A stretch of DNA of 16,161 bases from Alphaproteobacteria bacterium (GTDB lineage: Bacteria; Pseudomonadota; Alphaproteobacteria; Rhodobacterales; Rhodobacteraceae), in NCBI GenBank assembly GCA_003695135.1, contig RFIR01000511.1, positions 1 through 16,161 on the forward strand, in the 5' to 3' direction. Position 1 is the first letter of the stretch. Each line of letters opens with the position of its first letter. The notes beneath the pieces were generated by a model that worked only from the letters and a program-made list of their open reading frames with translations, had not been told where the DNA came from and searched no databases. The position numbers and the translations under genes were made by a program. Below, in pieces: positions 1-7,976 of this stretch.

Positions 1-2
1 CG

Positions 3-467
3 CCCAAGGAGATCAAGCCCGAACCGACCCAGGTGGAGAAGCTGCGCAAGTTCCTCGAGCCGGAGATCGCCGAGGGCATCGTCGCGGTGCTGGAGGATGC
101 CAACACCATCACCGTGCGCATCATCGGCGGGGGGATGTTCAAATCCGCCTCAGACGTGATGAAGCCCGAATACCGCGCCCGGGTTCAGCGCGTGGCCGAG
201 GCGCTGAACGACGAGCCGGGCAACGTGCTGGTCGTCGGGCATTCGGACAGCGATCCGCTGAGCCGAAGATCGCGCTTCAAGTCCAATCTCGATCTGTCGC
301 TGAAACGGGCACAGACGGTGATGGCCTTCATGGCCAAGTTCATGAAGGATCCCGATCGCCTGCGGGCCGAGGGACGGGGCGCGCGCGAGCCGCTCAAGCC
401 CAATACCACCCGCGAGAACAAGGCCCAGAACCGTCGCATCGAAGTCATCCTGCTGAAGGCGAACTGA
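3..467 (+). CDS. tssL: Type VI secretion protein TssL, C-terminal OmpA-like part (5' end outside window)
   Basis: This is the 3' end of a gene whose frame is open from base 3 with no stop back to the window edge. The GTG at 33 is in frame, but it is probably an internal valine. The visible ~154 residues form an OmpA-like peptidoglycan-binding domain. It shows the GHSDSDPL turn, the helix with NLDLSLKRAQTV (the NxxLSxxRA signature) and the closing NRRIEVILL, whose arginine contacts diaminopimelate in this family. Extended TssL (DotU) proteins carry exactly this domain after an N-terminal cytoplasmic domain and one membrane helix, both outside the window. The stop at 465-467 is immediately followed by the tssM ATG at 468, so the two are co-transcribed and probably translationally coupled. 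An OmpA-family lipoprotein (TagL type) is less likely given the direct link to tssM. Confidence 0.88.
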   Translation, partial: PKEIKPEPTQVEKLRKFLEPEIAEGIVAVLEDANTITVRIIGGGMFKSASDVMKPEYRARVQRVAEALNDEPGNVLVVGHSDSDPLSRRSRFKSNLDLSLKRAQTVMAFMAKFMKDPDRLRAEGRGAREPLKPNTTRENKAQNRRIEVILLKAN

Positions 468-3400
468 ATGTTCCGGAAGCTGATCCGCTTCTTCCTGTCC
501 ACGCCGGTGACGATCCTGCTCGGCACCACGATCCTGGCGCTGGTGGTGTGGTTTGCCGGGCCGCTGATCGGGTTCGGCGGGGTCTATCCGCTCGAGGACC
601 TGCTGGTGCGCGTGCTGGTCGTGGTCGGGCTGTTCGTGACCGCGATCATCGTCATCCTGCTGATCCTCCTGCGCCGGCGCTCGCGCGAGAACCGCATGGC
701 CGAGGAGATCGCCGAGGCCGAGCCCGATCCGCGCGATGCGGCGACGGCCGAGGAGCTGGACGAGCTCAAGCAGCGCATGCGCGAGGCGCTGGGCTATCTG
801 CGCAAGTCCCGCCTCGGCGGGCGGTTCGGTCGCCGGCATCTCTACCAGCTGCCCTGGTACATCGTCATCGGCCCGCCCGGCGCCGGCAAGACCACCGCCA
901 TCGTCAATTCCGGGCTGAAGTTCCCGCTGGCCGACCGCATGGGGCTGAAGGCGGTGGGCGGCGTCGGCGGCACGCGCAACTGCGACTGGTGGTTCACCAA
1001 CGAGGCGGTGCTGATCGACACCGCCGGCCGCTACACCACCCAGGACAGCGATGCCGATGTCGATGCGCGGGCCTGGAGCGGTTTTCTCGACATCCTCAAG
1101 CGCTACCGCAAGCGCCAGCCGGTCAACGGCGCCATCGTCGCCATCTCGCTGTCGGACCTGTCGCTCAATGACGACATGACCCGCAAGGCCCATGCCGCGG
1201 CGATCCGGCGGCGGCTGGCCGAGCTGCGCGACCGGCTGGGCGTGCGGTTCCCGGTCTATGTGCTGTTCACCAAGGCCGATCTGATCGCCGGGTTCCAGGA
1301 ATTCTTCGACCCGCTGCCCAAGGAGGCGCGCGAGCAGGTCTGGGGCTTCACCCTGCCGCTGCCCGGGCGCAAGGACGAGCCGGTGCCGGTGCTGGAGGGG
1401 TTCGAGCGCGAATTCGACGCGCTGCTGGAACGGCTCAACGACCAGTCGCTGGAGCGCATGCAGGAGGAGACCAACGCCGAGCGCCGCAGCCTGGTGCAGG
1501 CCTTTCCCCAGCAGCTGGCCAGCCTGCGCGAGGTGGCGCAGGACTTCCTCGCCGAGGTGTTCCAGCAGTCGAAGTTCGAGGATCAGCAGTTCCTGCGCGG
1601 GGTCTATTTCACCTCCGGCACCCAGGAAGGCACGCCGATCGACCGCATGATGATGAGCATGGCGCGCAGCTTCGGCATCGGGCGCCAGGCGATCGGTTCG
1701 GGCCAGGGGCAGGGACGCAGCTATTTCCTGACCCGGCTCCTGACCGAGGTGATCTTCGGCGAGGCGGGGCTGGTCTCGGCCGATGACCGGGTCGAACGGC
1801 GCTATCGCTGGATCGTGCGCGGCGGCATCGCGGCGGCGGTGCTGGTGGCCGTGGGGATGGGCGTGGTCTGGGGGATCAGCTTCTTCGGCAACCGCCACAT
1901 GGTCGCCGAGGCCAGCGAGCAGATCGCCGCCTATCAGCAGGCGCTGAGCGGTATCGAGCTCAAGAAGGTCGGCGACACCGATTTCCTGTCCATCGTCAAG
2001 CCGCTCAACATCCTGCGCGACATGCCCGGCAATCCGGCCCAGGGCGATCCCGAACCGCCCACCGAGCTGACCTGGGGGCTCTATCAGGGCGACGAGATCG
2101 GCTCGGAGGCGGCCCAGACCTATCGCAGCGCGCTCAACCAGCTCCTGCTGCCGCGGCTCCTGCTGAAGCTGGAGAAGGACATGGAGGAACGGCTCGACAG
2201 TGCCGATTTCCTGTTCCAGGCGCTCAAGGTCTATCTGATGCTGGGCCAGCAGGGAAAGCTCGACCGGCTCCTGATCATGGGCTGGTGGGCCGCCGACTGG
2301 GAGGAACGCTATCCGGGCGATGACAACAAGCAGCTGCGCGATGACCTCGCCGGGCATCTCAAGGCGCTGATCACCCAGCAGATGAAGGCCATCCCGCTGA
2401 ACGGACCGCTGGTCAAACAGGTGCGGGCGAAGCTTCTGGAAACCCCGATGGCCGAACGCATCTACGCCAGCATCATCAACAGCGAAGCCGCCCGCAAGCT
2501 GCCGGAGTGGCGGATCACCGATGCCGGCGGCAGCGAGACCCGCGACGTGCTGGTCCGGCCTTCGGGCAAGCTTTTGAGCGAGGGTGTCAAGGGCATCTAC
2601 ACCTACAAGGGCTTCCACGAGGTGTTCCTCCCGGCGCTGAAGAACGTGCCCGACGCCATTCTCGACGAGAGCTGGATTCTCGGCGAGGAAGGCAAGCGTC
2701 AGACCACCGAGCAAGGCATCGCCAACACCGCGCGCGACGTGCTCAACCGCTATCTCAATGATTATGTCGCCGCCTGGAACGGGGTGCTGGGCGATCTCGA
2801 CATCGTGGTGATGAACACGCCGGCCCGGGCGGTGCAGGTCACCCAGAAACTGTCCTCGCCGCTCTCGCCCATCGCCAACATCCTCAAGAGCGTGGCCAGC
2901 GAGACCAACCTGACCGAAAAGCGCGAGACGGTCGATACCGAGAAGCTGACGACCGATGCCCGCGATTTCGCGCTCGACGAGGCGACCGTCGGTCTGGGCG
3001 CGCGCACCCAGGCGGCCATCGCGCTCTTGCGCCGCTCCACCGTCAACAACCCGCTGGAGGAAAAGGAGGCCGAGCCGGGCCAGTATGTCGTCGACCAGTT
3101 CGCCTGGCTGCACCAGTTCACCGGCGAGGTGGAGGGTCAGGGCTCGCCTCTGAAGCAGATGCTGTCCAATATCGGCGACATCTACAAGGAGCTGGCGCGG
3201 GTGGCGGCGAACGCCGCCAATCCGCTGCTGACCAACACCGAGGATTCCGGGGCGACCGAGCGGTTGCTGCAGTCGGTCGCGCTGGTGCCCGATCCGGTCC
3301 GGCGCTGGGCGCAGCAGATCGCCAATTCGGCGCAGGATGTGCGTTCGGGCGGGCTGCGCGCCAAGCTCAACACCATCTGGCAGGGCCAGATCCTGCCCTT

Positions 3401-4049
3401 CTGCAAGCGCGCCGTCGACGGCCGCTACCCGTTCACCCGCGGCTCGCGCAAGGATGCGGGACTGCAGGATTTCGCCAAGCTTTTCGCACCGGCCGGCCTT
3501 ATTGATGACTTCTTCACCAAGAATCTTCTGCCACATGTGGATACGAGCGGCGAGGTATGGCACTGGCGCCGGGTGCCGGGCCGGGATCTGGGGATCTCCG
3601 ATCAGGTGCTGGAGGCGTTCCAGTACGCCGCGCAGATCCGCGATGCCTTCTTCCTCGTGCCGGGCATGCCGCAGATCTCCTTCGAGGTCAAACCGCACTC
3701 GCTCGACCCCGAGGCGCAGAGCGTCATCCTCGAGCTGAACGGGCAGCGTCTGGAATGGGCACACGGGCCGGTCGTCTCCGCGCCGATGCAATGGCCGGGC
3801 CCGGCCGGGCAGACCTTCATCGCCCTGGCGCCGGAGCTTCCCGGCCGCAACATGGTGACGAAGGAGGGGCCGTGGGCGGTGTTCCGGCTGCTCGATTCGG
3901 CGCGGCGTACGGGGAAGGGGCCGGATGAGTACACCTATATCTTCTTTGTCGGTTCGCGTGCGGCGGGTTTTCGCATCCGGGCGGCCTCGGCGCTCAACCC
4001 CTTCACCCTGCCCGCGCTCGACAAGTTCCGCTGCCCGGCATCGTTGTGA
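468..4049 (+). CDS. tssM: Type VI secretion membrane-complex protein TssM (IcmF family)
   Basis: The protein is 1193 aa, a normal full length for TssM. It is the large inner-membrane subunit that joins TssL to the outer-membrane lipoprotein TssJ and spans the periplasm. Two N-terminal helices lie at about residues 12-35 and 46-68. The cytoplasmic NTPase domain follows, with Walker A GPPGAGKT at 135-142, a Walker B/G3-like DTAG at 184-187 and a G4-like TKAD at 268-271. So this TssM has kept the nucleotide-binding motifs that some lack. A third helix at about 452-474 leads to the long periplasmic part, which ends in the IcmF C-terminal beta domain with a NPFTLP...FRCP terminus typical of the family. 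The ATG abuts the tssL stop. Codon use looks uniform, with no sign of a frameshift. Confidence 0.96.
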   Translation: MFRKLIRFFLSTPVTILLGTTILALVVWFAGPLIGFGGVYPLEDLLVRVLVVVGLFVTAIIVILLILLRRRSRENRMAEEIAEAEPDPRDAATAEELDELKQRMREALGYLRKSRLGGRFGRRHLYQLPWYIVIGPPGAGKTTAIVNSGLKFPLADRMGLKAVGGVGGTRNCDWWFTNEAVLIDTAGRYTTQDSDADVDARAWSGFLDILKRYRKRQPVNGAIVAISLSDLSLNDDMTRKAHAAAIRRRLAELRDRLGVRFPVYVLFTKADLIAGFQEFFDPLPKEAREQVWGFTLPLPGRKDEPVPVLEGFEREFDALLERLNDQSLERMQEETNAERRSLVQAFPQQLASLREVAQDFLAEVFQQSKFEDQQFLRGVYFTSGTQEGTPIDRMMMSMARSFGIGRQAIGSGQGQGRSYFLTRLLTEVIFGEAGLVSADDRVERRYRWIVRGGIAAAVLVAVGMGVVWGISFFGNRHMVAEASEQIAAYQQALSGIELKKVGDTDFLSIVKPLNILRDMPGNPAQGDPEPPTELTWGLYQGDEIGSEAAQTYRSALNQLLLPRLLLKLEKDMEERLDSADFLFQALKVYLMLGQQGKLDRLLIMGWWAADWEERYPGDDNKQLRDDLAGHLKALITQQMKAIPLNGPLVKQVRAKLLETPMAERIYASIINSEAARKLPEWRITDAGGSETRDVLVRPSGKLLSEGVKGIYTYKGFHEVFLPALKNVPDAILDESWILGEEGKRQTTEQGIANTARDVLNRYLNDYVAAWNGVLGDLDIVVMNTPARAVQVTQKLSSPLSPIANILKSVASETNLTEKRETVDTEKLTTDARDFALDEATVGLGARTQAAIALLRRSTVNNPLEEKEAEPGQYVVDQFAWLHQFTGEVEGQGSPLKQMLSNIGDIYKELARVAANAANPLLTNTEDSGATERLLQSVALVPDPVRRWAQQIANSAQDVRSGGLRAKLNTIWQGQILPFCKRAVDGRYPFTRGSRKDAGLQDFAKLFAPAGLIDDFFTKNLLPHVDTSGEVWHWRRVPGRDLGISDQVLEAFQYAAQIRDAFFLVPGMPQISFEVKPHSLDPEAQSVILELNGQRLEWAHGPVVSAPMQWPGPAGQTFIALAPELPGRNMVTKEGPWAVFRLLDSARRTGKGPDEYTYIFFVGSRAAGFRIRAASALNPFTLPALDKFRCPASL

Positions 4050-4056
4050 GGGGCCG

Positions 4057-4635
4057 TTGAGCGGGGGCGTGGGATATTTCGGCAAGCTGCCCTTCGTGGG
4101 CGATTTCGTGCGCCGCAACCTGCCGCGCGGTTTCCTGCAGGTCTGGGATGACTGGCTGCAGGAGGGGCTGCTGGCCAGCCGCGAGGAGCTGGGCGCGGCA
4201 TGGCTGGAATTCTACGCCTCCGCGCCGATCTGGCGCTTCGCGCTGGCCCCCGGTCTGGCCGGGCCGCAGGCGGTGGCGGGCATCCTGATGCCGTCGCAGG
4301 ACCGGGTGAACCGCTTCTTTCCGCTGACCCTGGTCACGGCCGTCGATGCCGGGGCGGCCGAAGCCGCGCTGGGCGACGAGACGGCGATGCGCGCGATGGA
4401 GGAGGCCGCGCTGGCCGCGCTCGATGTCGAGGGGCGGCGCGAGGCCTTCGATGCGGCGATCGACGGGTTGCACCCGCCCTGCGCGCCGGCCGGCGCCGAG
4501 CTTTCGGGCAGCCTGTGGCGCGCGGTACTGCATGGAGAGGGCTTCGAGCACCGCTTCGCCGGGCTGCCGCCGCCGGGGGCGTTTGCCGGGCTGCTCGACC
4601 CGCAGAATCTGCGCCATGGCGGGGCCGCGGCATGA
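4057..4635 (+). CDS. tagF: Type VI secretion-associated protein TagF (ImpM family)
   Basis: The protein is about 192 aa and opens with GYFGKLPFVGDFVRRNLP, the hallmark of TagF/ImpM proteins (xGxYGKLPxxGDFxxR). PSQDRVNRFFPLTL further in is also conserved in the family. TagF acts in the cytoplasm as a post-translational repressor of T6SS assembly, studied in Pseudomonas and Agrobacterium. No ATG is available before the motif. In-frame candidates are TTG at 4057, seven bases after the tssM stop and preceded by GAGGGG at 4048-4053, and GTG at 4069. I chose TTG 4057 with modest confidence. The stop overlaps the next gene's start (ATGA at 4632-4635). In Agrobacterium TagF and PppA are one fused protein; here they are adjacent separate genes. 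Confidence 0.9.
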   Translation: MSGGVGYFGKLPFVGDFVRRNLPRGFLQVWDDWLQEGLLASREELGAAWLEFYASAPIWRFALAPGLAGPQAVAGILMPSQDRVNRFFPLTLVTAVDAGAAEAALGDETAMRAMEEAALAALDVEGRREAFDAAIDGLHPPCAPAGAELSGSLWRAVLHGEGFEHRFAGLPPPGAFAGLLDPQNLRHGGAAA

Positions 4636-5348
4636 ACGCCCCCCCGCTCAGATACGCCGCGCGCACCCATGTCGGCCGGGTCCGGCGGCTCAACGAGGAC
4701 AGCATCCTGCCGCTGCCCGATATCGGCGTCTTCGTGGTCGCCGACGGCATGGGCGGGCATGAGGGGGGCGACTTCGCCAGCCAGACCATCGTCTCGCGCA
4801 TCGCCACCGTGCTGCCGGGGCAGGATGCGGCCGGGCTGATGCGCGCGGTGCGCGACGCGATCCTGGCCGCGCATCGCGAGATCGCCGAGGAAGGCGCGCG
4901 CCGCGGGACCACCATGGGCTCGACGGTGCTGGCGCTGATCCTGTCGGAGCGTCATTTCGCCTGCCTGTGGGCCGGGGACAGCCGGCTCTATCTGTGCCGC
5001 GACGGGCTGGTCAGCCAGATCAGCCACGACCATTCGCTGGTGGGCGAGATGGTGCGCGCGGGCCGGCTGCGCCCCGAAGAGGCCGAATCGCATCCCAATT
5101 CCAATGTCATCACCCGCGCCGTCGGCGTCGGCGAGGCGCTGCAGCTGGAAAAGCTGCGCGGCGAGACCCGCCCGGGCGACCGCTTCCTGCTGTGCAGCGA
5201 CGGGGTCTCGCGCTATGCCGACGAGGCGGCGCTGGCGCGGCTTCTGGGCAATCTGTCGCTGGAAAGCGTGGCCGATGCGCTGATCGAACGGGCGCTGGAT
5301 GGCGGCGGCGAGGACAATGCCTCGGTGATCGTGGTCGAGATCGGGTAG
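4632..5348 (+). CDS. pppA: PP2C-family Ser/Thr phosphatase, T6SS-associated PppA
   Basis: The protein is 238 aa and has the complete PP2C/Stp1 motif series: NED at 21-23, the metal-binding DGMGGH at 38-43, GDSRLYL and DHSLVGEM in the middle, CSDGV with D190, and the final DN at 228-229. All expected acidic metal ligands appear present, so it should be an active Mn/Mg-dependent phosphatase. It has no transmembrane segment and is cytoplasmic. In T6SS clusters PppA removes phosphate from threonine targets such as Fha or TssL, opposing the kinase PpkA. The kinase and Fha are not in this window and may lie upstream. The ATG at 4632 overlaps the tagF stop by four bases, which supports this start and translational coupling. 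It appears to be the last T6SS gene here. Confidence 0.93.
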   Translation: MNAPPLRYAARTHVGRVRRLNEDSILPLPDIGVFVVADGMGGHEGGDFASQTIVSRIATVLPGQDAAGLMRAVRDAILAAHREIAEEGARRGTTMGSTVLALILSERHFACLWAGDSRLYLCRDGLVSQISHDHSLVGEMVRAGRLRPEEAESHPNSNVITRAVGVGEALQLEKLRGETRPGDRFLLCSDGVSRYADEAALARLLGNLSLESVADALIERALDGGGEDNASVIVVEIG

Positions 5349-5375
5349 GGCTCACCCCACCGCAGACTGAAGCAT

Positions 5376-5390
5376 CTCCGATTATCGGAG
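5376..5390 (+). terminator. Small hairpin after the T6SS genes (possible weak terminator)
   Basis: CTCCGA at 5376-5381 pairs with TCGGAG at 5385-5390 around a TTA loop, 28 bases after the pppA stop. No T-run follows, so it is not a classic intrinsic terminator. It may slow polymerase or protect the mRNA end. The rest of the 143-base gap before the next gene shows only a further short imperfect inverted repeat (AGGCT at 5403-5407 with AGCCT at 5415-5419). Confidence 0.3.
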
Positions 5391-5491
5391 GCCGGAAACG
5401 GCAGGCTATTCGCAAGCCTCGATCTGCCCTCTGGCCTTTGCCGCGCATCGCGGGTCAGATGGGCGGCAAACCCGGACCGAGCCCGAAGCCC

Positions 5492-6259
5492 ATGACGCAA
5501 CCGAATACCCCCGCCAGCCCTGCCGCCGAACCCGGCCTGTCGGTGCGCGGGCTGAGCTTCGCCTATGGCCCGAAGACGGCGCTGGATGCGGTCTCCTTCG
5601 ACGTGCCGCGCGGCGCCTTCTGCGCCCTGCTCGGTCCCAACGGGGCGGGCAAGAGCACGCTCTTCTCGCTGCTCACCCGGCTCTTCACCACCAGGGGCAG
5701 CGAGATAATCATCGCCGGGCACGACCTCGCCCGCGATCCGCTGGGCGCGCTGGCCCGCATCGGCGTGGTCTTCCAGCAGCCGACGCTCGATCTCGATCTG
5801 ACCGTGTATCGCAACCTGAAGTATTTCGCCGCCCTGCACGGGCTGGCAGGCGCCGAGGCCGACCGGCGCATCGCGGCGGCGCTTGCCAGGCTCGACATGG
5901 CCGAACGTGCCGGCGAGAAGGTGCGCGCGCTCAATGGCGGCCACAGGCGGCGCACCGAGATCGCCCGTGCGCTCGTGCACGCCCCGCCGGTGCTCTTGCT
6001 CGACGAGCCGACGGTGGGCCTCGATGCCGCCAGCCGCGCCGCCATTACCGAGCATGTGCACCGGCTGGCCGCCGAGGACGGGCTGACGGTGCTGTGGGCG
6101 ACCCATCTGACCGACGAGGTCCGGCCCGGCGACCGTCTGGTGATTCTGCATCGCGGCCGCATCCTGGCCGAGGACAGCGCCGGCACCATCGCCGCCGGCC
6201 GGCCGCTGACCGAGGTGTTTCTCGAACTGACCGGGGCCGGGGCGGGGGAAGGGGCATGA
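5492..6259 (+). CDS. ABC transporter ATPase, PQQ-dependent alcohol dehydrogenase-associated (PedB-like)
   Basis: This is a 255-aa ABC ATPase with Walker A GPNGAGKST at 48-56, Q-loop VVFQQPTLDLDLTV from about 92, Walker B LLLDEP at 168-173 and the H-loop histidine H205. The signature motif is LNGGHRRR (147-154) instead of LSGGQ. With the DLDLTVYRNLKYFAALHGL and ALNGGHRRRTEIARAL segments, this marks the subfamily found beside PQQ-dependent alcohol dehydrogenases (TIGR03864-type, as I recall it). It energises the ABC-2 permease encoded next, overlapping by four bases. Relatives in Pseudomonas putida (PedA1A2BC) and Methylobacterium (lut genes) have been linked to lanthanide uptake, but transport direction and substrate are unsettled. 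ATG 5492 was chosen because homology starts shortly after it; in-frame ATG 5459 is an alternative. Neither has a strong ribosome site. Confidence 0.88.
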   Translation: MTQPNTPASPAAEPGLSVRGLSFAYGPKTALDAVSFDVPRGAFCALLGPNGAGKSTLFSLLTRLFTTRGSEIIIAGHDLARDPLGALARIGVVFQQPTLDLDLTVYRNLKYFAALHGLAGAEADRRIAAALARLDMAERAGEKVRALNGGHRRRTEIARALVHAPPVLLLDEPTVGLDAASRAAITEHVHRLAAEDGLTVLWATHLTDEVRPGDRLVILHRGRILAEDSAGTIAAGRPLTEVFLELTGAGAGEGA

Positions 6260-7047
6260 GGCGGTATCTGATCGCGCTGCAGGCCATCCTCGTGCGCGAG
6301 GCGCTGCGCTTCGTCCAGCAGCGCGGCCGATTCGTTGCCGCGCTGGTCCGGCCGCTGGTCTGGCTCTTGGTCTTCGCCGCCGGCTTTCGCGCCGCGCTGG
6401 GGCTCAGCATCATCCCGCCCTACCAGACCTACATCCAGTACGAGACCTACATCGTTCCCGGCCTGTGCGGCATGATCATGCTGTTCAACGGCATGCAGTC
6501 CTCGCTGAGCCTCGTCTACGACCGCGAGATGGGCTCGATGCGGCTTTTGCTGACCGCGCCGCTGCCGCGCTGGTGGCTGCTCGCCTCGCGGCTGATGGCC
6601 TCAACGGCGATCTCGATCCTGCAGGTCTACACCTTTCTCGCCATCGCCCGGATCTATGGCATCGACATGCCGCCCTTGGGCTATGTCGCGGTGCTGCCGG
6701 CGCTGGTGGTGGCCGGGCTGATGCTGGGCGCGCTGGGGTTGGCGCTGTCGAGCTTCATTCGCCAGCTGGAGAATTTCGCCGGGGTGATGAACTTTGTCAT
6801 CTTCCCGATGTTCTTCCTCTCCTCGGCGCTCTATCCGCTGTGGAAGATGGCCGAATCGAGCGTGCTGCTCTACCGCATCTGCGCGATCAACCCGTTCACC
6901 CAGGCCATCGAGATGGTCCGCTTCGCGCTCTATCTGCAGCTCAACCTGCCCGCCACCGGCTGGAGCATCCTCGCCACCGCCGTCTTCCTCGCGATGGCGC
7001 TGTGGGGCTATGACCCGGCGCGCGGGATGATGCAGCGCAAGGGCTGA
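6256..7047 (+). CDS. pedC: ABC-2 type permease, PedC-like (PQQ/alcohol system)
   Basis: The protein is 263 aa with about six hydrophobic segments, an N-terminal amphipathic start (MRRYLIALQAILVREALRF) and ABC-2 family hallmarks: YIVPGL near 65-70, MGSMRLLLTAPLPRWWLL (92-109), MFFLSSALYPLW (185-196) and INPFTQAIEMVRF (211-223). The match is to the permease partner found with PQQ-dependent dehydrogenases (PedC type). It sits in the inner membrane and works with the ATPase encoded just upstream; the ATGA overlap at 6256-6259 fixes the start. ABC-2 permeases are usually exporters, so its role in alcohol or lanthanide physiology may be secretion of a carrier or extrusion of a toxic product rather than direct import. 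That last point is inference. Confidence 0.88.
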   Translation: MRRYLIALQAILVREALRFVQQRGRFVAALVRPLVWLLVFAAGFRAALGLSIIPPYQTYIQYETYIVPGLCGMIMLFNGMQSSLSLVYDREMGSMRLLLTAPLPRWWLLASRLMASTAISILQVYTFLAIARIYGIDMPPLGYVAVLPALVVAGLMLGALGLALSSFIRQLENFAGVMNFVIFPMFFLSSALYPLWKMAESSVLLYRICAINPFTQAIEMVRFALYLQLNLPATGWSILATAVFLAMALWGYDPARGMMQRKG

Positions 7048-7103
7048 GGCGTGCGACTGCCGCGGGTCAGAACCAAGCCGAAGTTGCGCCCGATAATGTT
7101 TAC

Positions 7104-7190
7104 CCGCCCGTGGAGCGCAGCGACACGGGCATGCGCCCGCCCGCCCCATGGCGGGCGCATTCGCGCCCACCCGGGCGAGCGCATGCCCTT
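7104..7190 (+). repeat. Structured intergenic repeat, copy A
   Basis: This 87-base element lies between the convergent 3' ends of the PedC-like gene and the NitT/TauT ATPase gene. By eye it matches copy B (7977-8063, same orientation) in about 78 of 88 aligned columns. It is full of inverted repeats. CCCGTG 7107-7112 pairs with CACGGG 7124-7129. GGGCATGCGC 7127-7136 pairs perfectly with GCGCATGCCC 7179-7188 and encloses CGCCCGCC/GGCGGGCG (7138-7145/7150-7157, loop CCAT) and CGCCC/GGGCG (7164-7168/7173-7177). GGGCGC/GCGCCC (7153-7158/7163-7168) is an alternative fold. Weaker similarity continues about 34 bases to the right. The 184-base gap holds no credible gene. Confidence 0.85.
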
Positions 7191-7231
7191 GCGTCGGGTG
7201 CGAGCGTCACGGGCATGGAATGCGATACCCT

Positions 7232-7966
7232 TCAGGACCGCGGCGCAGTCACACCCGATGCCGGCAGATCGAACCACGCGCCGCGGTTCGGGCGCTCCTC
7301 GACAATGGTCGCCGGCGCCCCGCCCAGCCGGATGATGCGGCTGGCGAGTTTCTGCGCCTCGGCCTCGACATGGGTGACCAGCACCGTGGCCAGCTGGCGC
7401 GCGGCGCGCAGCCGGGCGAAGAGGCGCATCATCTCCTCGGCATTTTCGGGATCGAGCGAGACGAAGGGCTCGTCCATCAACAGCGCATCCGGTTCGGCGG
7501 CAAAGGCGCGCGCCAGCGCCAGCCTTCGCTGCTGGCCGAGCGAGAGCTGCCCCGGAAAGTGATCGCCCAGCGAGGCGAGCCCCACTTCGGCCAGCGCCGC
7601 ATTGGCCCGCGCCGCGTCGATGCCGGTCGTCAGGCACAGATTGGCCCGCGCCGTGCGCCAGGGCAGCAGCCGCGGTTCCTGAAACACCATCGCGATGCGC
7701 TGCGGCGCGGTCAGCGTGCCGGCAAAGCCGGTCTCCAGCCCCGCCAGCACCCGCAGGAGCGTGGTCTTGCCGATGCCCGACGGGCCGGTGACCGCCAGCG
7801 TCTCGGCCGGCCGCAGCTCGAGTGCGATCGGGCCGAGAATGGCGCGACCGCCCAGCGACAGGCCCTGCAGATCCAGCCCGATCAGCGGTGCGGCGCCGGG
7901 CGCCGCAGTCGCCTGACCCTGGTCGGCTGCGAGGCGCAGCCCGCGCTTGGAGCGTGCGGTTCCCAT
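7232..7966 (-). CDS. ABC transporter ATPase, NitT/TauT (nitrate/sulfonate/taurine) type
   Basis: The protein is 244 aa: Walker A GPSGIGKT at 61-68, Q-loop FQEPRLLPW at 95-103 (the LLPW form is typical of SsuB/TauB/NrtD ATPases), signature LSLGQ at 141-145 (usually LSGGQ), Walker B LLMDEP at 162-167 and H-loop H199. It should energise import of a small anion or organic solute captured by the binding protein encoded upstream on the same strand. The permease normally adjacent is absent: 139 bases carrying repeat copy B separate it from the binding-protein gene. The first ~27 residues are low-complexity and non-homologous, but ATG 7966 is the only reasonable start. The gene is bracketed by two direct repeats. 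The substrate cannot be assigned from sequence. Confidence 0.85.
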   Translation of the reverse strand: MGTARSKRGLRLAADQGQATAAPGAAPLIGLDLQGLSLGGRAILGPIALELRPAETLAVTGPSGIGKTTLLRVLAGLETGFAGTLTAPQRIAMVFQEPRLLPWRTARANLCLTTGIDAARANAALAEVGLASLGDHFPGQLSLGQQRRLALARAFAAEPDALLMDEPFVSLDPENAEEMMRLFARLRAARQLATVLVTHVEAEAQKLASRIIRLGGAPATIVEERPNRGAWFDLPASGVTAPRS

Positions 7967-7976
7967 TCGGGTTCAT

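Noticed and set aside
150..4118. Very long open frame (1322 codons) on the minus strand opposite tssM
   Set aside because: It is a GC-rich antisense shadow: arginine-, glutamine- and histidine-rich composition, no recognisable domain, and fully opposed to a confident TssM with clear motifs.
7051..7335. Short plus-strand frames over repeat copy A (ACARPPHGG-like peptides)
   Set aside because: Similar peptides arise from repeat copy B only because the DNA is repeated; composition and lack of a ribosome site argue against a gene. The signal is in nucleic-acid structure.
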